Part shown: positions 1 to 6,954 of the stretch, one piece after another
How the letters are laid out: each line of letters opens with the position of its first letter
Numbering within the stretch: the first letter of the stretch is position 1
Source of the DNA: an uncultured Collinsella sp.
GTDB taxonomy: Bacteria; Actinomycetota; Coriobacteriia; Coriobacteriales; Coriobacteriaceae
Length of the DNA: 13,873 nt
NCBI GenBank assembly: GCA_900545995.1
Contig: URBM01000037.1
Location: 1-13,873 of the forward strand
Direction of reading: 5' to 3'
Program-made: the position numbers and the translations under genes
The notes under the pieces: generated by a model
The model's database searches: none
Told to the model about the DNA's origin: nothing
What the model saw: only the letters and a program-made list of their open reading frames with translations

Positions 1-687
1 AAGCTGACAGACCCCTATGCCCCAAAACGCGACAACGATTCGTACGTTCTTACCGTAGGCTGCCTAGCCCATATGCTTACGGCGCTCGACACGAAACTCA
101 AGCTCGAATGGGAACCCGACGAGCGTCATGAGCTCGAAAGCAAGCGGAACACCCTGCGCACCGCACTGTTCCTTCCGTTGGACGGCCTCAAGCGCTGCAA
201 CGTCGAGCTCAATACACAGGCGCGGCAAAAGCCCGGAACCACGGGGCAGAAAACTCCAAGACCCCATGCGGCCATCGTCGACCGCAACCGATATAACCGC
301 ATGACCGCGCACTTTTCCGCCGAGGGAGCAGCCATAAGGACGCTGATCGATCTGCTGTGCCTCCTGAGCATCAACGAGCTATTTGAGGGCTATCTCGCCC
401 TTGTTCCCGCGACGGCACCCAAGTCGGTAGCAAAGATCATCGAGACCTGCAGACGCCAGTTTGAGCGCCATCGCACTGGCAGCGAGATGAACGCCAGCAT
501 CGCGCAGTACTACGCGGCTCATTACAAAAATGACGGATGTGCCCCTGTCGAGCATCAGCTGCGGCTCGCCTACACCACGCCCGCCGCAACGCTCCATCGC
601 TTTGGAGCCCTTGGCGCTTGCGAGCCGCACGAACAGGCAGCCTGCCCCACAACCGAGCTCGATCTCAGGCTCGGACGAACCCTGTAG
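1..687 (+). CDS. Unrecognised protein, 5' end outside the window
   Basis: The frame is open from the first base to the TAG at 685-687, giving at least 228 residues. The ATG at 73 is internal to an open frame, so the gene probably begins upstream of the window. I do not recognise the family. The visible protein looks soluble, with helix-forming charged stretches, a short hydrophobic Leu/Ile-rich segment in the middle (residues about 117-132 from the window edge) and a Pro/Thr-containing tail. I see no signal peptide, Walker motif, zinc site or nuclease motif. It lies 63 bp upstream of the ClpP-like gene on the same strand, with only a weak 6-bp hairpin (687-708) and no T-run between them, so co-transcription is likely. 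It may belong to the same module as the ClpP-like and VirD4-like genes, but that rests on position only. Confidence 0.6.
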   Translation, partial: KLTDPYAPKRDNDSYVLTVGCLAHMLTALDTKLKLEWEPDERHELESKRNTLRTALFLPLDGLKRCNVELNTQARQKPGTTGQKTPRPHAAIVDRNRYNRMTAHFSAEGAAIRTLIDLLCLLSINELFEGYLALVPATAPKSVAKIIETCRRQFERHRTGSEMNASIAQYYAAHYKNDGCAPVEHQLRLAYTTPAATLHRFGALGACEPHEQAACPTTELDLRLGRTL

Positions 688-750
688 CCCGCCAGCCCCT
701 CCGCGGGCAACAATCCTATTCCACAACACAACCAACAGAAAGGAGTCCTC

Positions 751-1368
751 ATGGACACCAATCATTCCCCCATCATCAGCCCCCTCACCATGCGTGAATC
801 CGCCCGAGGTATCACGCTCACCAGCATTTACGATGAGATGCTCGCCCGTCGCGAGCTCTCCGTCATGGGAAACATCGAAACCCCGATGGCCCACGACCTA
901 TGCCAGCAGATCCGCCTGCTCGATGCCACCGACCCCAGCCGCCCCATCACCATATTTGTCGCCAGCGCCGGCGGAAGCGTGCGATCGGGTCTTGCGATCT
1001 ATGACGCCATGCGCCTCGCATCGTGCCCCATCCGCACCGTCTGCCTGGAATTCGCCGCGTCCATGGGCGCCGTAATCTTTATGGGCGGCGACGATCGCCG
1101 TATGGCGCCCCATGCAGAGCTCATGATTCACGACCCGCTGATCCCCCAGGGGGCAGGCGGCTCGGCACTTGCGCTGCAGGAAACCAGCCGGCGTCTCATG
1201 CAGACCCGCAAGACCCTCACGCAAATCCTCTCGGACCGCAGCGGCCTCACGCCCAAGCGCATCCAGTCCCTCACTGCAAAAGACACCTACCTTTCGGCCA
1301 AGCGCGCCGTCGAGCTCGGCTTTGCCCACGAAATCCTCTCGACCACCAAGGAGGTCGCACATGTCTAA
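751..1368 (+). CDS. ClpP-like serine protease (peptidase family S14)
   Basis: A 205-residue protein of ClpP length with the complete catalytic triad in family context. The nucleophile Ser104 sits in FAASMGA, the histidine is His127 in MIHDPL, and Asp178 is in AKDTYLSAKRAVELG, the usual ClpP C-terminal arrangement. The glycine-rich strand before the nucleophile reads ASAGGSV. ClpP forms barrels that degrade substrates delivered by an AAA+ unfoldase. The start at 751 is set by AAAGGAG just upstream. The gene overlaps the following VirD4-like ATPase by 8 bp, so the two are probably translationally coupled, and no Clp unfoldase gene is nearby. Sequence outside the motifs is divergent from housekeeping ClpP, and the N-terminal ~20 residues lack obvious propeptide features. 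A specialised accessory ClpP is more likely than the main cellular one. Its partner is unknown. Confidence 0.88.
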   Translation: MDTNHSPIISPLTMRESARGITLTSIYDEMLARRELSVMGNIETPMAHDLCQQIRLLDATDPSRPITIFVASAGGSVRSGLAIYDAMRLASCPIRTVCLEFAASMGAVIFMGGDDRRMAPHAELMIHDPLIPQGAGGSALALQETSRRLMQTRKTLTQILSDRSGLTPKRIQSLTAKDTYLSAKRAVELGFAHEILSTTKEVAHV

Positions 1369-2665
1369 CCTCGCCAGCCGCCTCGCCGCATCTGAGTCCG
1401 CATCGTCCACCATCCTCGCCAAGGATCGAACGCTTTCCTGCGACACCCGCCAAACGGGACTCAACAACAACGCACTTGTAATCGGCCCCTCGGGAGCCGG
1501 CAAGACCCGAAACGTCCTCAAGCCCAACCTGCTGCAAATGAACGCAAGCTACATCGTGCTCGACACCAAAGGCACGCTCTGTCGCGAAGTGGGACCCGTG
1601 CTGGCAGCCCACGGTTACCGCGTGCAATGTCTCAACTTCGCCGACCTCAACACCGTCCCGGCCCTTGCGCCCGGCATCGAGCGCTGCGGCTACAACCCCC
1701 TGAGGCACATTCGCCGCAAGGCGGACGGCAGGCCCAACCAGCAGGACATCCTCTCGGTGGCAAAGGCCATCTGCCCCATCGAGGACAACAACCAGCCTTT
1801 TTGGGATCATGCGGCGGCAAACCTGCTGTCGTGTCTTATCGCCTACGTCACCGAACAGCTACCCGCCGACGAGCAGACGATCAGCTCGGTCATCAAGCTG
1901 ATCGAGCACCTGCAGGACGGTGCCACGGCCCGATTGTTTGACGATCTGATCACGACCGACCCCCAAAGCCATGCCCTCTCGCTATGGCGGCGCTACGCCA
2001 TTACGCAAAATGCCGAGCGCATGCACGCGAGCATCGTCGGCATCCTTGCCGAAAAGGTCATGTGTCTGGGATTCGACGGTGCGGCACAGCTCTATCGTGA
2101 GTGCCATCAGGTGGACTTCGCTTCCATGGGACACACCCCCTGCGCCCTGTTTGTAACCGTAAGCGATATTGACCGCAATCTCGATCCGCTGACCGGCCTC
2201 TTTATTACGCAGGCGTTTATGGGCCTCATTCGTGAAGCCGATAGGCAGCCCGACGGCAGCCTGCCCGTGCCCGTGCGCTTTATGCTCGATGACTTCGCAA
2301 ATCTGCAGATCCCCCAGATCGACAACGTGCTCTCGATTATCCGAAGCCGCAACATCTGGGCAACGCTGCTGCTGCAGTCGACCAACCAGCTCGATGCGCT
2401 CTATGGCGAGGCACGCGCACGCTCCATCATGGGCAACTGCGACACGCATCTGGTGCTGGCGTTCCAGGATCCCGAGAGTGCCCGGGTGTTTTCTGACCGC
2501 GCCGACGCGCTGCCCAGCACGCTCATGGCGACGCCGATCGATCGCTCGTGGCTCTTTGTACGCGGTCGCACTCCCGAACAGGTCGAGCGCTTTAGGCTCG
2601 AAGACCATCCGCTCTACGGGGAGCTGCCCGAGGCGCAGCGAGGCCATGCGGAGACCGAGATCTAG
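1361..2665 (+). CDS. VirD4/TraG-type conjugative coupling ATPase, no transmembrane anchor
   Basis: A 434-residue P-loop ATPase of the type IV coupling protein family, which normally pumps DNA or protein substrates through a conjugation channel. Walker A is GPSGAGKT at residues 42-49. The adjacent VLDTKG (66-71) is typical of the family. Walker B is FMLDDFANL (307-315), followed by the family blocks IIRSRN, LLLQSTNQL and IMGNCDTHL (326-364). The start at 1361 is fixed by AAGGAGGT at 1348-1355 and overlaps the clpP-like stop; upstream open frame is only shadow of that gene. Usual TraG/VirD4 proteins are 550-700 residues and begin with two membrane helices. Here only ~40 polar residues precede Walker A and no membrane segment is visible. 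It is therefore either a soluble variant that docks on a separate membrane partner or a repurposed ATPase. No relaxase or secretion-channel gene lies in the window. Confidence 0.88.
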   Translation: MSNLASRLAASESASSTILAKDRTLSCDTRQTGLNNNALVIGPSGAGKTRNVLKPNLLQMNASYIVLDTKGTLCREVGPVLAAHGYRVQCLNFADLNTVPALAPGIERCGYNPLRHIRRKADGRPNQQDILSVAKAICPIEDNNQPFWDHAAANLLSCLIAYVTEQLPADEQTISSVIKLIEHLQDGATARLFDDLITTDPQSHALSLWRRYAITQNAERMHASIVGILAEKVMCLGFDGAAQLYRECHQVDFASMGHTPCALFVTVSDIDRNLDPLTGLFITQAFMGLIREADRQPDGSLPVPVRFMLDDFANLQIPQIDNVLSIIRSRNIWATLLLQSTNQLDALYGEARARSIMGNCDTHLVLAFQDPESARVFSDRADALPSTLMATPIDRSWLFVRGRTPEQVERFRLEDHPLYGELPEAQRGHAETEI

Positions 2666-2743
2666 GCGCAGGGTTCTCGCAGCGCGCGGCGCCCCGGCGA
2701 TGTTCCACAAAGGCCATGCGCCCCGGGACCATGGCAAAGCAAA

Positions 2744-2773
2744 GGGACCCGCATCCGATAGGATACGGGCCCC
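2744..2773 (-). terminator. Rho-independent terminator of pgi
   Basis: Thirteen-position arms at 2744-2756 and 2761-2773 enclose a 4-nt loop. The two imperfect positions are G-U pairs in - strand RNA but A-C clashes in + strand RNA. The - strand product is followed by TTTGCTTTG. It lies 34 bp past the pgi stop. The + strand VirD4-like gene has no equally good terminator of its own here. Confidence 0.8.
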
Positions 2774-2806
2774 TGACTATAAGGCGCGATGCGTTAACAG
2801 CAGCGA

Positions 2807-4501
2807 CTACTTGCGATGCGCGCGGTAGAACTCGATGAGCGCCTGGGTCGAAGCGTCCTGTTCGGCCTTTGCGGCGTCGTCGTGGAAGGCCGGGGTAATC
2901 TGCTTGGCAAGCTGCTTGCCCAGCTCAACGCCCCACTGGTCGTAGGAGTCGATGCCCCAGACCGTGCCCTCGACAAACGTGATGTGCTCGTACAGGGCGA
3001 TGAGCTCGCCGAGCGCAAACGGGGTCAGCGTGTCGCCGAAGATCGAGGTCGTCGGGCGGTTGCCCTCAAAGCAACGGGCCGGGACGATCTGCTCGGGCGT
3101 GCCCTCGGCACGAACCTCGTCGGCCGTCTTGCCAAAGGCGAGTGCCTTGGTCTGGGCCAGGAAGTTGCCCAGGAACAGCTCATGCACGTCCTGACCGCTA
3201 TCGGTCGCAGGGTTGGCGGTATTGGCGAAGGCAATGAAGTCGGCCGGAACCACCACAGTGCCCTGGTGCAGCAGCTGGTAGAAGGCATGCTGGCCGTTGG
3301 TGCCGGGCTCGCCCCAGAAGATCTCACCGGTATCGGAGGTCACAGCACTGCCGTCCCAGCGGACGTGCTTGCCGTTGGACTCCATGGTGAGCTGCTGCAG
3401 GTAGGCCGGGAAGCGGTGCAGATACTGGCAGTACGGAAGCACGGCGTGGCTCTTGGAACCGAAGAAGTTGACGTACCAGACGTTGAACAGGCCCATCAGC
3501 GCGACGGCGTTGCTCTCGAGCGGCGTGTTGCAGAAGTACTCGTCGATGGCATGGAAGCCCTCGAGGAACTGCTGGAAGCGCTCGGGGCCGAGCACGACGA
3601 TCAGCGACAGGCCCACGGCGGAGTCGACGGAGTAGCGGCCGCCGACCCAGTTCCAGAAACCAAAGGCGTTAGCGGGGTCGATACCAAAGGCCTCAACCTT
3701 CTCGAGTGCGGTGGAAACGGCGACGAAGTGCTTTGCCACGGCCTCGGCGTTCTGCTCATCGGAGCCATCGATGGCGCCCTGAGCCTTGAGCTGCTCGAGC
3801 ATCCAGGTCTTGACCTCGCGAGCGTTGGTGAGGGTCTCGAGCGTGGTGAAGGTCTTGGAGACGATGATTACGAGCGTGGTCTCGGGATCCAGGCCGCGGA
3901 GCTTCTCGGCCTGATCGTTGGGGTCGATGTTGGAGATGTAGCGGCAGTCGATACCGGCGTCGGCGTAGGGACGCAGGGCCTCGTAGGCCATGACCGGGCC
4001 CAGATCGGAGCCACCGATGCCGATGGACACCAGGTGCTCGATCTTCTTGCCGGTAACGCCCTTCCACTCACCGGAGCGCACGCGCTCGGCGAAGGCATAC
4101 ATGCGGTCGAGGACCTCGTGCACGTCGGCGACGACATCCTGGCCGTCAACGATGAGCTGGCCCTTCTCGCTTGCCGGACGGCGAAGCGCGGTGTGCAGGA
4201 CGGCGCGGTCCTCGGTGGTGTTGATGTGCTCGCCGGAGAACATGGCGTCGCGGCGCTCCTCGAGCTTCACCTCGCGGGCAAGATCGCACAGCAGCTTGAC
4301 GGTCTCATCGGTCACCAGGTTCTTGGACAAATCGAAGTGCAGGTCACCAGCGTCAAAGCTCAGCTTGTTCACACGCTCGGGATCGGCGGCGAACCAGGCC
4401 TTGAGGTCGATGCCTTCAGCCTCGAGCTTCTCCTGATGAGCCTCGAGCGCCTTCCAAGCGGCAGTCGACGTAGCATCGATAGGTGCGGCAACAGTTGCCA
4501 T
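2807..4501 (-). CDS. pgi: Glucose-6-phosphate isomerase
   Basis: A 564-residue enzyme that interconverts glucose 6-phosphate and fructose 6-phosphate in glycolysis and gluconeogenesis, in the cytosol. Family landmarks are all present: the phosphate-binding block SIGIGGSDLGP (residues ~159-169), SKTFTTLET, the sugar-binding segment WNWVGGRYS with Arg289, the catalytic base Glu374 in MESNGK, the ring-opening His405 in NGQHAFYQ, and Lys529 in the C-terminal signature DSYDQWGVELGK. Length is normal for the long bacterial form. The ATG at 4501 is preferred because GAGGAG precedes it at good spacing; an in-frame ATG at 4528 would add nine residues that overlap the leader hairpin and is unlikely. 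The gene is monocistronic, with its own terminator at 2744-2773. A 583-codon open frame on the opposite strand is a codon-bias shadow. Confidence 0.98.
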   Translation of the reverse strand: MATVAAPIDATSTAAWKALEAHQEKLEAEGIDLKAWFAADPERVNKLSFDAGDLHFDLSKNLVTDETVKLLCDLAREVKLEERRDAMFSGEHINTTEDRAVLHTALRRPASEKGQLIVDGQDVVADVHEVLDRMYAFAERVRSGEWKGVTGKKIEHLVSIGIGGSDLGPVMAYEALRPYADAGIDCRYISNIDPNDQAEKLRGLDPETTLVIIVSKTFTTLETLTNAREVKTWMLEQLKAQGAIDGSDEQNAEAVAKHFVAVSTALEKVEAFGIDPANAFGFWNWVGGRYSVDSAVGLSLIVVLGPERFQQFLEGFHAIDEYFCNTPLESNAVALMGLFNVWYVNFFGSKSHAVLPYCQYLHRFPAYLQQLTMESNGKHVRWDGSAVTSDTGEIFWGEPGTNGQHAFYQLLHQGTVVVPADFIAFANTANPATDSGQDVHELFLGNFLAQTKALAFGKTADEVRAEGTPEQIVPARCFEGNRPTTSIFGDTLTPFALGELIALYEHITFVEGTVWGIDSYDQWGVELGKQLAKQITPAFHDDAAKAEQDASTQALIEFYRAHRK

Positions 4502-4520
4502 AGAGTCCTCCTCAGCATAC

Positions 4521-4542
4521 GGGCGCACGCCTCCATGCGCCC
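4521..4542 (-). promoter_or_regulatory. Hairpin in the pgi leader next to the ribosome binding site
   Basis: A perfect 7-bp GC-rich stem (GGGCGCA at 4521-4527 with TGCGCCC at 4536-4542) and an 8-nt loop lie 19 nt upstream of the pgi start codon. In the mRNA the loop reads UGGAGGCG, an SD-like sequence, while the true SD lies just outside the stem. A role in translation control or mRNA stability is possible but unproven. Confidence 0.4.
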
Positions 4543-4560
4543 GGACATTCAGATGCCACT

Positions 4561-4589
4561 ATTCTAGCGCAGGTCAAGACCATAATCAG
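4561..4589 (-). promoter_or_regulatory. Candidate pgi promoter
   Basis: On the - strand a good -10 (TAGAAT, 4566-4561) has a weak -35 (CTGATT, 4589-4584) at 17-bp spacing. A TTGACC (4577-4572) is also present but lacks a convincing -10 at normal spacing. This is the best candidate in the leader and would place transcription about 50 nt before the start codon. Confidence 0.35.
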
Positions 4590-4629
4590 CGAGCGTTGCC
4601 AATCGGCCCCCAAACGGCAACCGACCAAA

Positions 4630-4690
4630 AAGGGACAGGTTTATTTTGGCAGGTCAAACGCTTTACCTACCAAAAATTAACCTGTCCCTT
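4630..4690. repeat. 61-bp imperfect palindrome, GGGACAGG-type repeat
   Basis: The outer 12 nt of both arms are identical (AAGGGACAGGTT), and the arms continue with few differences (TATTTTGGCAGGT against AATTTTTGGTAGGT) to a small CGC loop, so the whole element can fold as one long hairpin. The first arm shares 18 identical nt (4625-4642) with a partial copy at 5360-5377. The style resembles the palindromic repeats mobilised by REP-associated tyrosine transposases (RAYT/TnpREP). No transposase lies in the window, so that link is an inference. It stands 11 bp past the stop of the - strand gene at 4702 and is followed on that strand by TTTT, so it may also serve as its terminator. Confidence 0.8.
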
Positions 4691-4701
4691 CCTGGCAGGC
4701 T

Positions 4702-5277
4702 CTAGGCCGCGGCGCACACGCTGCCGAGCAACTCGCGCAGAGGAGACCCAATGCCCTCAAGCAGTTCGGGTGCGATGATGGCAAAAACGGGAACCTCGCC
4801 GGCCCCCACGACGGCGGGCACTTTTCCCTCGGAGACGATGCATCCATAAGGGACAAAACCGTCTTCGCCGGCGTCGAGCGCCGCCATGCGACGCGCGAGC
4901 TCGCGCGCAAAGCCAGCAGTATCGGCATCGCCAATCGCCAGGGCAAAGTCCACGCCTTCGTCGGTCGCCAGGGCCACGGCTTCGTCGATCAGCTCGTCTC
5001 CCCCATCGCCCTCAACCGAGCCGCAGCGGAAAAGTACACGCTCGAGCAGAGCTCGATCAAGCGAGCCGAGTGCCGCCGAGACGAGCTCATCACGCGTATG
5101 CTTGTCACCGCCCAGCACTACCAGCGCCTTAGTGCCGCCGTAGTGAGCGACCAATCGTCCGCACCAGCGAGCCACGTCTCCATCCGCAACAAGGCGCGTC
5201 GGCATACCAAACCCATAATTGACCATCTTTCCCACAACCCTTCCGTGCATGTAGGTGGCACCGATCGTTAGGCTCAT
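4702..5277 (-). CDS. Short protein resembling a degenerate N-terminal domain of iron-containing alcohol dehydrogenase
   Basis: The 191-residue product resembles the NAD-binding half of the Fe-ADH/butanol dehydrogenase family. It shows the opening VNYGFGMPTRLV (residues 19-30), a strand ALVVLGGDKHTRDEL (51-65), and ELIDEAVALATDEGVDFALAIGD (95-117). The nucleotide-binding signature that should follow (GGGS..D.AK) reads IGDADTAGFARELA, so the glycines are lost. The whole C-terminal metal-binding domain is missing (family members are ~380 residues). It is thus unlikely to be an active dehydrogenase and may be a remnant or a repurposed domain. The start is uncertain: the ATG at 5277 has no clear SD, and the ATG at 5226 (GTGGGAAAG upstream) matches the family N-terminus better. 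Repeat copies flank it on both sides (4630-4690 and 5355-5378). Confidence 0.6.
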   Translation of the reverse strand: MSLTIGATYMHGRVVGKMVNYGFGMPTRLVADGDVARWCGRLVAHYGGTKALVVLGGDKHTRDELVSAALGSLDRALLERVLFRCGSVEGDGGDELIDEAVALATDEGVDFALAIGDADTAGFARELARRMAALDAGEDGFVPYGCIVSEGKVPAVVGAGEVPVFAIIAPELLEGIGSPLRELLGSVCAAA

Positions 5278-5354
5278 GCTACGAAGCGAGGTTTTCCGGG
5301 CTGTTTCGCACTCTTTAGGGCTGCGTTAAATACCAAATGTAACCGAACGACCAT

Positions 5355-5378
5355 ACCTGCCAAAAAGGGACAGGTTTT
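5355..5378 (+). repeat. Partial copy of the GGGACAGG-type repeat
   Basis: Positions 5360-5377 are identical over 18 nt to 4625-4642. The preceding ACCTGCCAAAA (5355-5365) is the exact reverse complement of 4644-4654. The unit therefore contains rearranged pieces of the palindrome at 4630-4690. Its end overlaps the -35 element of the polymerase promoter by two bases. Confidence 0.7.
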
Positions 5379-5405
5379 GACGATGTCCGCGCAAGCCGGT
5401 ATTAT
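5377..5405 (+). promoter_or_regulatory. Sigma-70-type promoter of the Y-family polymerase operon
   Basis: TTGACG (5377-5382) and TATTAT (5400-5405) are separated by exactly 17 bp. Each matches five of six consensus bases. Transcription would begin near 5412, inside the LexA-type box, which fits a LexA-repressed promoter. Confidence 0.75.
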
Positions 5406-5422
5406 CGAACAGGTATTCGATA
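5403..5422. promoter_or_regulatory. LexA-type SOS box
   Basis: Perfect 7-bp arms TATCGAA and TTCGATA surround a 6-nt centre. The core CGAACAGGTATTCG differs by one base from the Gram-positive/actinobacterial pattern CGAACnnnnGTTCG. It overlaps the end of the -10 element and the expected transcription start. LexA bound here should block the promoter until DNA damage triggers its cleavage. Confidence 0.75.
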
Positions 5423-5448
5423 AGAACATGTGTTTGATGGGAGGACGC

Positions 5449-6954
5449 GTGGGGCACGAGCGTCACACCTATATCTGCATCGACCTTAAAACGTTCTACG
5501 CCAGCGTCGAGTGCGTCGACCGCGGGCTCGATCCCCTCACTACGTGCCTGGTCGTTGCCGACGAATCGCGCGGACGCACGACCATCTGTCTCGCTATCAC
5601 GCAGGCCATGAAGGACTTAGGTATTCACAACCGCTGTCGTCTGTTCGAGATTCCCGACGGCATCGACTACATCAAAGCAATGCCGCGTATGCAGCACTAC
5701 ATGGAGGTGTCGGCGCAAATCTACGGCATCTATCTGGAATACGTCAGCCCCCAGGACGTGCACGTCTACTCCATCGATGAGTGCTTTATCGACGTGACGC
5801 CCTATCTGGACCTCTATCACACCGATGCGGAAGGCTTCGCCTGCATGTTGCGTGACGAGGTCTTGGCGCGTACCGGCATCACGGCGACGGTCGGCATCGG
5901 CCCCAACCTATTCCAGGCTAAGGTTGCACTTGATATCACCGCCAAGCACGTACCCAGTCGCATCGGCAAACTCGACGACGAGACCTTTCGCAAGGAGATC
6001 TGGCCCCATCGCCCCATCACCGACATCTGGGGCATCGGCCCCGGCGTGGCGGCCCGTCTCGAGAAATACGGCGTCTACGACCTGATGGGCGTTGCCGCAC
6101 TCGACGAGAACCTGCTCTACGACGAGCTCGGCGTCAACGCCGAATATCTCATCGCCCACGCCTTCGGGCGCGAGCCGACAACCATCGCCGATATCCAAGC
6201 TTATCGCCCGCAAGCGACCTCGACCACCACAGGGCAGGTGCTCTCGAAGGGCTATGCCTACGAGCAGGCCTACACCGTCTTGCGCGAGATGGTCGACAAC
6301 GCCGTGCTGGATTTGATCGACAAGCACGTGGTGTGCGACAGCATCTCGCTCTTTGTGGGTTATGCGAGCGAACGAGCCGACATACGTCGGCTCAACGCCA
6401 GCGGCACGGCGCAGTATATAGACGGCTGCGGACACCTACGCTCGAGCACGTCGAGTATCGAACCCACCGCAACCGCCGGCCCCGAGCTCGCGCCCCGCGC
6501 GCCCAAGCCCGTCCAACGCGACGACGAACGGCGGCGCTTGGTGCGTGAGGCGCAGACAATCGATGGCATCTTTGTGGGAGAGCATGGTGGCAAACCGCGT
6601 GGTGGCTATGCCGCACTTTTCGCGCACTCCAACGCCTCGCGAAAGCTGCCCGAGCGCACCAATTCGTTTAAGAAGATCATGGGCTATTTCGATGAGCTCT
6701 GGGCGCAGACCGTCGATCCCAAACGACCGGTCAAGCGCATCAACCTGGGCTTTGGCAACCTCATGCCCGAAGAATTTGCCACCATCGATCTATTTAGCGA
6801 TATCGAGGCGGATGAGCGCGAGCGCGACCTGGCGCGCGCCGTCCTGGCCGTGAAAGGCAAGTACGGCAAAAACGCGCTCGTCAAGGGATTAAGCTTTACC
6901 GCCGGCGCCACCGCACGCGAACGCAACGATCAGGTAGGAGGACATCGTGCCTAA
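5449..6954 (+). CDS. Y-family translesion DNA polymerase (UvrX/YqjW-like, ImpB/MucB/SamB family)
   Basis: A 501-residue DNA-damage polymerase. Catalytic carboxylates are visible: Asp12 in CIDLKTFYASVE, and Asp110 and Glu111 in YSIDECFIDV. A helix-hairpin-helix follows (DIWGIGPGVAARL, ~192-204). The C-terminus carries blocks typical of UvrX-like members: RINLGFGNL, the IDLFSD clamp-like segment, KYGKNALVKG and ERNDQVGGH. The GTG at 5449 is chosen because GGGAGG lies 4 nt upstream and the promoter would initiate near 5412. The TTG at 5377 and ATG at 5383 precede that start site and cannot be used from this promoter. The protein is longer than the usual ~410-430 residues because of a ~75-residue polar, low-complexity insertion in the little-finger domain (about 321-400). 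It overlaps the yolD-like gene by 8 bp. The SOS box predicts damage induction. Confidence 0.93.
   Translation: MGHERHTYICIDLKTFYASVECVDRGLDPLTTCLVVADESRGRTTICLAITQAMKDLGIHNRCRLFEIPDGIDYIKAMPRMQHYMEVSAQIYGIYLEYVSPQDVHVYSIDECFIDVTPYLDLYHTDAEGFACMLRDEVLARTGITATVGIGPNLFQAKVALDITAKHVPSRIGKLDDETFRKEIWPHRPITDIWGIGPGVAARLEKYGVYDLMGVAALDENLLYDELGVNAEYLIAHAFGREPTTIADIQAYRPQATSTTTGQVLSKGYAYEQAYTVLREMVDNAVLDLIDKHVVCDSISLFVGYASERADIRRLNASGTAQYIDGCGHLRSSTSSIEPTATAGPELAPRAPKPVQRDDERRRLVREAQTIDGIFVGEHGGKPRGGYAALFAHSNASRKLPERTNSFKKIMGYFDELWAQTVDPKRPVKRINLGFGNLMPEEFATIDLFSDIEADERERDLARAVLAVKGKYGKNALVKGLSFTAGATARERNDQVGGHRA

Noticed and set aside
687..708. A 6-bp GC hairpin between the first gene and the clpP-like gene
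   Set aside because: The stem is short, the loop long, and no T-run follows, so it is not a credible terminator.
2063..2074. An LGF tripeptide (residues 236-238) in the VirD4-like protein, reminiscent of the ClpX loop that docks ClpP
   Set aside because: It lies in a region that fits the normal coupling-protein fold, and a tripeptide is too short to support docking.
2666..2743. A possible attachment site marking the edge of a mobile element after the VirD4-like gene
   Set aside because: No tRNA end, direct repeat or integrase gene was seen, so an element boundary cannot be placed.
2816..4567. A 583-codon open frame antisense to pgi
   Set aside because: It is a shadow caused by GC-rich codon use of pgi. 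The translation is repetitive in Val, Gly, Leu and Asp, matches no family I recognise, and has no SD.
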